Below, piece by piece: positions 59,621-64,000 of a stretch of DNA of 64,000 bases (positions are counted from its first letter, which is position 1; every line of letters begins with the position of its first letter). A program made the position numbers and the translations under genes. The stretch comes from Falsibacillus albus. GTDB lineage: Bacteria; Bacillota; Bacilli; Bacillales; DSM-25281. The notes beneath the pieces are model-generated. The model was not told where the DNA came from. It made no database searches and worked only from the letters and a program-made list of their open reading frames with translations. The DNA is taken from positions 1-64,000 of the forward strand of contig NZ_RCVZ01000009.1 of the NCBI RefSeq assembly GCF_003668575.1, written 5' to 3'.

Positions 59621-60766
59621 ATGAAAAACACTTGGAACATTTATATGCTGACGCTCATCAGCTTTTTTGTCGGAACTTCACAGTTTGGTATAGTCGGAAT
59701 GCTGGATAAAATAGCTGATTCAGTGGACGTATCGATACCAACAGCTGGACAGCTGGTTACTGCATTCGCTCTCGCAAACGCAATCGGAACACCTATTATG
59801 ATGATTGCTATTGCAAAAATGAATCAACGCAAGCAATTGTTGCTTGCTCTTATCATTATCATAATTGGCATCATTTCGACCATTACTCTTCCAGGCTTCG
59901 GCTTGCTGATGGCAGCGCGGGTCGTAATGGGGGTCGGAACTGGGATGTTTATCGTTACAGCCTATAATATTGCATCAAAGCTGGCTGCCCCTGGTAAGCG
60001 AGGCGGGGCGATGTCCAATATCTCGATGGGTTTTAGCTCATCTCTAGTATTTGGAGTTCCCCTCGGACGGGTTATAGCTGCGTCTTACGATTGGAAGACA
60101 ATTTTCTGGATTATTGGCATTTTCTGTTCACTAGCTCTTTTCGCTGTTGCGCGAACGATCCCGAACATGGAAGGCGAGGGAGGCATTCCTTTAGGAAAGA
60201 GACTTACCTTATTGAAGAATCCGCTGCTCGCGGTCACTCTATCTGTCACTTTGCTTGTTTTCATCGGCTTTTCGATTATCGATACGTATATCACCCCTTA
60301 TCTGTCTGCTGTTATTCCACCAAAAATTGAAATAAGTTTCATCCTCTTCGCAATGGGCATTGCAAGTGTGATTGGCTCCAAAACAGGCGGACTTTTCGCT
60401 GATCGAATTGGCGCATTCCGCACACTAATGGGTTCAATGTTCATACAAGTTCTTGCGATGGCGTTGCTGTCCTTTGGTTCTGGATCTACAATTGTCACCA
60501 TCATCTTGTTAATGCTATGGGAAATAGCCTGTTGGACGTTTGGGGCAGTTCAGAACTTTAATCTAGTTTCGATAGCCCCGGAATCATCTGGAATTGTGCT
60601 CAGTCTGAACAGCTCGTTCGTGCAGCTTGGCTTTGCTTTAGGAGCCGGTATCGGAGGAATGGCTGTAGGAGGTTTCTCCATAATGGCAATCACTTATATT
60701 AGTGCAGCATTTGTCTTATGTGCTGCTGCCATCTTCATCGTTCGTTATCATCTGTCAAATAATTAG
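59621..60766 (+). CDS. MFS transporter (DHA1, AraJ/YdhP-like)
   Basis: 381 residues and 12 membrane helices. Typical of the short AraJ-like group: FGIVGMLDKIADSVDVSIPTAGQLVTAFAL, RVVMGVGTGMFIVTAYNIASKLAAPGKRGGAMS and KTGGLFADRIGAFRTLMGSM, each in outline. AAGGAG precedes ATG 59621. It is downstream of the aldo/keto reductase but behind a terminator and its own copy of the shared upstream block, so co-regulated rather than cotranscribed. Confidence 0.88.
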   Translation: MKNTWNIYMLTLISFFVGTSQFGIVGMLDKIADSVDVSIPTAGQLVTAFALANAIGTPIMMIAIAKMNQRKQLLLALIIIIIGIISTITLPGFGLLMAARVVMGVGTGMFIVTAYNIASKLAAPGKRGGAMSNISMGFSSSLVFGVPLGRVIAASYDWKTIFWIIGIFCSLALFAVARTIPNMEGEGGIPLGKRLTLLKNPLLAVTLSVTLLVFIGFSIIDTYITPYLSAVIPPKIEISFILFAMGIASVIGSKTGGLFADRIGAFRTLMGSMFIQVLAMALLSFGSGSTIVTIILLMLWEIACWTFGAVQNFNLVSIAPESSGIVLSLNSSFVQLGFALGAGIGGMAVGGFSIMAITYISAAFVLCAAAIFIVRYHLSNN

Positions 60767-60891
60767 GTGCAGATTGATATTTCGATTCGCATGCTGTTAT
60801 TCCCACGGTTGAAGCGATTCATTTTTTTAAATCTATAAGAAGAAGTTCAGGGCGACCAGTTGTAATGAGAGATTTGAAACTTTTTCCATTC

Positions 60892-60921
60892 CCCTCCCGT
60901 AGAATATGTTATACGGGAGGG
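60892..60921 (+). promoter_or_regulatory. hairpin that buries the ribosome binding site
   Basis: CCCTCCCGTA (60892-60901) pairs with TACGGGAGGG (60912-60921), a 10-bp perfect stem with a 10-base loop. The second arm is the GGGAGG site of the next gene. No T-run follows, so it is not a terminator. Confidence 0.65.
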
Positions 60922-60927
60922 ATGTTT

Positions 60928-61866
60928 GTGTTTTCACAGATTAATGAGCGTCTTGTTCAGGTGAAACAGGACGTGCGGAAGAAAGAGAAAATTGAAGCCA
61001 AGCTAGCAGATTATCAAAAAGAGTCAGAAATGATAGAGGAAACGATTGCTGGGCTGCGCAGACAGTTTGAGTCCGAAAAGAAGGATGTCGATAAACTGGA
61101 ACGCGTCAGTCTCGCCAATTTGTTTGCCACCTTGTCGGGAAAAAAGGAAGAGAAACTATCCAAGGAACAGCAGGAAATGATTGTGGCGCAGCATAAGCTG
61201 GAAGAAGCCGAGAAATCGAAAAAGGAAATAGAGGATGCCATCCAGGAACTAATTTTGAAGCGATCAGAATTGATACATGTAGAAGAGGAGTATAAAAGAC
61301 TTCTCCGCGAGAAAGAAAATATGATTAAATACAGCGACTCTCCTTCCGCGGAAATCATGCTGGATCTGAGTGAGCAGGAAGGATTGCTTAAAGCCGGCCT
61401 AACGGAGCTATATGAAGCCATTGAAGCTGGAATAGAAGTGGATCGTGCGCTTGACCGGGCCATCGAATCCCTTCGGAAGGCAGAAAATTGGGGTACATGG
61501 GATATGCTCGGTGGCGGAATGGTTTCGAGCATGATTAAGCATGACCATATCGATGAAGCGGAAGATTACCTTCATAAAGCGCAAAAGAGATTGCGCCATT
61601 TTCAAAAGGAATTGTTGGATGTGGAGGAAACCATCCATCTGGAAGTCGGCATCTCTGGAATGCTGAAGTTTGCGGATTTCTTTTTTGACGACTTCATCGC
61701 TGACTTTATGGTCCAAGGAAAAATCAAGAAGTCGCTGGACCAAGCCATCCAACAATCCGATGATGTTTACGACATTTTGTCAAAGCTACAAGAGGAATAT
61801 GAAGAAAAGGGACGGGAGCTGGAAATGCTCCAAAAGCAGAAACGTGAAATGATCGAGCGTTTGTAA
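60928..61866 (+). CDS. coiled-coil protein of unknown function
   Basis: 312 residues, nearly all helical. Long coiled coils lie at about 1-135 and 265-312 (LAKLADYQKESEMIEE-like heptads; LQEEYEEKGRELEMLQKQKREM). Between them is a conserved-looking region with RKAENWGTWDMLGGGMVSSM and HIDEAEDYLHKAQKRLRHF. GTG 60928 is chosen because GGGAGG is 6 bases upstream; an in-frame ATG 60865 has a poor site. The ribosome binding site is inside a 10-bp stem, suggesting translational control. No domain is recognised; no signal or membrane segment. Confidence 0.7.
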   Translation: MFSQINERLVQVKQDVRKKEKIEAKLADYQKESEMIEETIAGLRRQFESEKKDVDKLERVSLANLFATLSGKKEEKLSKEQQEMIVAQHKLEEAEKSKKEIEDAIQELILKRSELIHVEEEYKRLLREKENMIKYSDSPSAEIMLDLSEQEGLLKAGLTELYEAIEAGIEVDRALDRAIESLRKAENWGTWDMLGGGMVSSMIKHDHIDEAEDYLHKAQKRLRHFQKELLDVEETIHLEVGISGMLKFADFFFDDFIADFMVQGKIKKSLDQAIQQSDDVYDILSKLQEEYEEKGRELEMLQKQKREMIERL

Positions 61867-61916
61867 CGTTGATTCTTTTTCGAATAAGAGGAAACCCGGA
61901 AAAGTCCTGGATTGTT

Positions 61917-61990
61917 CACAAGTGGATAAAGCGATGCAAGAGATTTTAGGGGATATCCCCAACTCTGCATGTCTTTATCCACTTTTTTTA
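61917..61990 (+). terminator. long hairpin terminator
   Basis: AAGTGGATAAAG / CTTTATCCACTT with an inner GGGGATATCCCC helix, followed by T7. Confidence 0.8.
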
Positions 61991-62118
61991 TCTAAATTGT
62001 GGGAAGTGATGTTTCAATCATATTTTTTCTTTTTTTATAATAAACCATTTACATTATACGGTAAAATGATTATGGAAGATTTTTTCATTTTTTAAAATGA
62101 TGGAAGGGGTGACGATTT

Positions 62119-62172
62119 TTGAAAAGAGTGGTTAAACAAAATCGTATGTTTATGAGAGGGCTTGCTTATTAG
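62119..62172 (+). CDS. candidate 17-residue leader peptide upstream of the APH-like gene
   Basis: MKRVVKQNRMFMRGLAY, starting at TTG 62119 with GAAGGGGTG about 8 bases upstream and ending at TAG 62170-62172. Codons 11-14 form the left arm of an 11-bp stem (62149-62159 with 62184-62194). The right arm could instead pair, with one G-U, to the GGGAGG ribosome binding site of the next gene (62199-62204). This is the layout of ribosome-sensing attenuators of antibiotic-resistance genes. Translation is not proven. Confidence 0.5.
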   Translation: MKRVVKQNRMFMRGLAY

Positions 62173-62204
62173 CGTAGTTTAGTCCTCTCATAAATAGTGG
62201 GAGG
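62149..62204 (+). promoter_or_regulatory. candidate translational attenuator
   Basis: Stem TTTATGAGAGG / CCTCTCATAAA with a 24-base loop, followed by GTGGGAGG. The alternative pair CCTCTC with GGGAGG would close the ribosome binding site. Confidence 0.5.
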
Positions 62205-62215
62205 AAACAAGCAAA

Positions 62216-63196
62216 ATGATGAAGTTAAATACCATGGATAAAGGGTTGGCTTCGGATGTCGTTGCCAAAAGTCTTATTCAAAATTGGGAACATGACGAAG
62301 GTACATTAAAGTTCTGGCGCGCCAGTTCGAACTTCGTCTATGTTTTCGAGAACAACCAAGAGCAGTATTTTCTGCGATTCAGCTTAGATCAAGAGAATTC
62401 AATCGGACAAATTCAAGCTGAACTTGAATTCATGGAATACTTGGAATCGAATCGTTATCCTTGTGTTTCTCCTATCCTTTCGAAAAATGGTAAGTATATA
62501 GAAACAGTGCAAAATTCAGAAGGAAAGTATTTCTCCGTTGTGTTTAGTTCAGCCAAAGGCATTGCATTGGATGAGGATATTAACGAGCTGCAATGCGAGG
62601 ACTGGGGAAGGTCGCTTGCTGCTTTGCATCAATTATCGAGGGAGTACGAGCCTTCTGATAAGAAAAGATCGATTTGGCAGGATATTTTACGTAAAATTGA
62701 TGCGATGTTACAGAGATACCCTGAAGAACAAGAAGCAATTGAGGAACTTGGCAAACTTACTGAACGGCTGACATCGTTTCCGATATCAGATAGTAATTTT
62801 GGTTTAATCCATTATGATTTCCAATTGGACAACATATTTTATCAAGAGAATAATCGATCGTTTTGTGTGATTGATTTTGATGATGCGGTTTATAGTTGGT
62901 ATGCTCAAGATATTGTCACTGCTCTCGATGATTTTCTTGGCGATGATAGTAACTTGGAAGATCCTAAAGTGAAATCATTTTTAAAAGGTTACAGTTCTGT
63001 AATTCCGCTGGAAGAGGAGGACATTAGCCAGTTTCCATATTTTCGTAGGTTCATGAAATTATATACCTTCTCGAGATTGCTATGGTCGCTGGAAGGCTGC
63101 GAAGTGGAAGAATCACCTGATTGGCTGGATGGACTAAAGTCAAAGTTTAATCGTGTATTAGATGATTTGAGACAGGGGTTTCGAGAGCAGCATTGA
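62216..63196 (+). CDS. aminoglycoside phosphotransferase (APH)-family kinase
   Basis: 326 residues, the eukaryotic-protein-kinase-like small-molecule kinase fold. The N-lobe contains FWRASSNFVYVFENNQEQYFLRF with the ATP Lys/Arg region; the catalytic loop is GLIHYDFQLDNIFY (Brenner-type HxDxxxxN) and the metal motif is VIDFDDA. Substrates in the family range from aminoglycosides and macrolides to homoserine, choline and fructosamine. GGGAGG lies 11 bases before ATG 62216. The upstream leader peptide and hairpin hint at antibiotic-inducible expression. A perfect terminator follows. Confidence 0.85.
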   Translation: MMKLNTMDKGLASDVVAKSLIQNWEHDEGTLKFWRASSNFVYVFENNQEQYFLRFSLDQENSIGQIQAELEFMEYLESNRYPCVSPILSKNGKYIETVQNSEGKYFSVVFSSAKGIALDEDINELQCEDWGRSLAALHQLSREYEPSDKKRSIWQDILRKIDAMLQRYPEEQEAIEELGKLTERLTSFPISDSNFGLIHYDFQLDNIFYQENNRSFCVIDFDDAVYSWYAQDIVTALDDFLGDDSNLEDPKVKSFLKGYSSVIPLEEEDISQFPYFRRFMKLYTFSRLLWSLEGCEVEESPDWLDGLKSKFNRVLDDLRQGFREQH

Positions 63197-63207
63197 GTAA
63201 ATCGGAT

Positions 63208-63246
63208 AACAGCACTTGTTATGAATGGATAACAAGTGCTGTTTAT
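63208..63246 (+). terminator. terminator of APH-family kinase gene
   Basis: AACAGCACTTGTTA / TAACAAGTGCTGTT perfect 14-bp stem, loop TGAATGGA, then TATTTG. Confidence 0.85.
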
Positions 63247-63261
63247 TTGTGGATTGTACAC

Positions 63262-63314
63262 ATGTGGATAAAGGCTTAGGGATTACCCCTAAGCCTTTAT
63301 CCGCTTTTTGTTTT
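63262..63314. terminator. second hairpin with T-run
   Basis: GGATAAAGGCTTAGGG / CCCTAAGCCTTTATCC followed by GCTTTTTG; similar in design to 61917-61990. Confidence 0.7.
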
Positions 63315-63362
63315 AAGGGAGAGGGGGCGGAGGGCGAAGTTTGTCGAGAAAAGTAGAATAAT

Positions 63363-63462
63363 CGATATATCGGGATTTTCGTAGATATATTGGTGAATTT
63401 CGTAGATATATTGAGATTTTCGAAGATAAATGTGGCAGTTTCGTAGATATCCTGGAACGCTT
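63363..63462. repeat. non-coding array with CGTAGATATATTGG core, 20-21 bp step
   Basis: CGTAGATA (one CGAAGATA) at 63380, 63401, 63421 and 63442, preceded by a partial copy CGATATAT at 63363. Spacing 21, 20, 21. No sequence relation to the GCGCAAAAA or GTGATGGAA arrays. Confidence 0.75.
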
Positions 63463-63660
63463 GCTGCGCGTGGACATGAGGAGGACCGGCAATTCCGCCG
63501 CACAGGCCCATTTTGTAGCCATGTTAGGTGAAAAGCCACCGAAATCCTGCTATTTCTCATTCATTTCACACCAAATCGATCCGTTGAGTAGAAGCAGTAT
63601 GCTTTAATTGATGCTATTTTTGCTTGAAGGCAGGTGATTCTCTCATGTTTATGATTTATT

Positions 63661-64000
63661 CCATCATATATCGAGTTTTTTCCATCACATATGGTAATTT
63701 CTCCATCACATATCGGGGTTTTTCCATCAGTAATGGAGATTTCACCAACAGGTATAGCATTTCACCATCAGGTATCGCACTTTCTCCATCATGATTTGCG
63801 TTTTTTCCATCACATAACGTGATTTCTCCATCACAATCCGCATTTATTCCATCACATATCGGGGTTTTTTCATCAGTAATGGAGATTTCACCAACAGGTA
63901 TCGCACTTTCTCCATCATGATTTGCGTTTTTTCCATCACATAACGTGATTTCTCCATCACAATCCGTATTTATTCCATCACATATCGAGGTTTTTCCATC
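63661..64000 (-). repeat. array with TCCATCAC core, 21-bp step, running off the window
   Basis: CCATCA-type cores at 63661, 63682, 63703, 63724, 63745, 63765, 63786, 63807, 63828, 63849, 63870, 63891, 63912, 63933, 63954, 63975 and 63996; every step is 21 bp but one (20). The block from 63786 is repeated from 63912 (126 bp = 6 units). It is the inverse of the GTGATGGAA array at 25337. No gene is supported from 63197 to the window end. Confidence 0.9.

Noticed and set aside
63240-63275. TGTGGATAA, a perfect DnaA-box sequence, with a similar GTGGATAA at 61921
   Set aside because: Single boxes inside terminator-like hairpins; no cluster of boxes, no AT-rich unwinding element and no dnaA/dnaN nearby, so not an origin.
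63661-64000. Periodic array considered as CRISPR
   Set aside because: The unit is only 21 bp with ~9-12 conserved bases; CRISPR repeats are 23-50 bp with 26-72 bp unique spacers, and no cas gene is present.

Overview
The window reads as chromosome of an endospore-forming member of the Bacillaceae that is not Bacillus subtilis itself. The signs are strong AGGAGG-type ribosome binding sites with several TTG/GTG starts, a KinA/KinE-type sporulation kinase, the spore-cortex deacetylase PdaA, MotAB, an Rrf2-type NsrR with Hmp, and long collinearity (from memory) with the B. subtilis stretch yfkM/yflG-yfkK-yfkH-yfkF-chaA(yfkE)-yfkD-yfkAB-yfjT-pdaA(yfjS)-yfjP-yfjO. No rRNA, tRNA, prophage, transposase or CRISPR array was recognised.

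Layout. 1-10 kb: the end of an acidic repeat protein, a YeiH-type exporter with a divergent LysR regulator, an MFS pump, aminopeptidase, a DUF488 protein, NsrR/Hmp with two clear operators, and an MBL hydrolase. 10-13.3 kb: a DUF1992 protein, then the most unusual locus, a tightly overlapping operon of a diverged Lgt-family protein, a radical SAM enzyme resembling the tetraether lipid synthase (Tes/MJ0619) family, and a small membrane protein. 13.7-25 kb: VOC protein, motAB, MarR/MFS, psuK-psuG, a membrane-anchored subtilase, a sporulation-type kinase, an orphan siderophore-type N-hydroxylase, and yfkM with a sigma-B promoter. 25-48 kb: the conserved yfk/yfj block interrupted by accessory genes (EntS-like MFS, PfeT-like metal ATPase, OsmC, Gfo/Idh oxidoreductase, GNAT, class I fumarase). 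49.8-64 kb: PadR-controlled ABC exporter, XRE/membrane-protein pair, secreted protein, L,D-transpeptidase, CoA-disulfide reductase, an AraC/aldo-keto reductase/MFS mini-regulon, a coiled-coil protein behind a hairpin that covers its ribosome binding site, and an APH-type kinase behind a candidate leader peptide.

Spaces between genes are rich in dispersed elements. There is a ~125-170 bp GC-rich imperfect palindrome, a small perfect palindrome built on GGTGCCTGTCACC that doubles as a terminator, and several non-coding arrays (cores GCGCAAAAA, GTGATGGAA, CGTAGATATATTGG). These arrays share no sequence with one another, yet all step by 20-21 bp, two turns of the DNA helix. Gene calls rest on reading the translated sequences and the context; no database search was run, so family names are recognition by eye.
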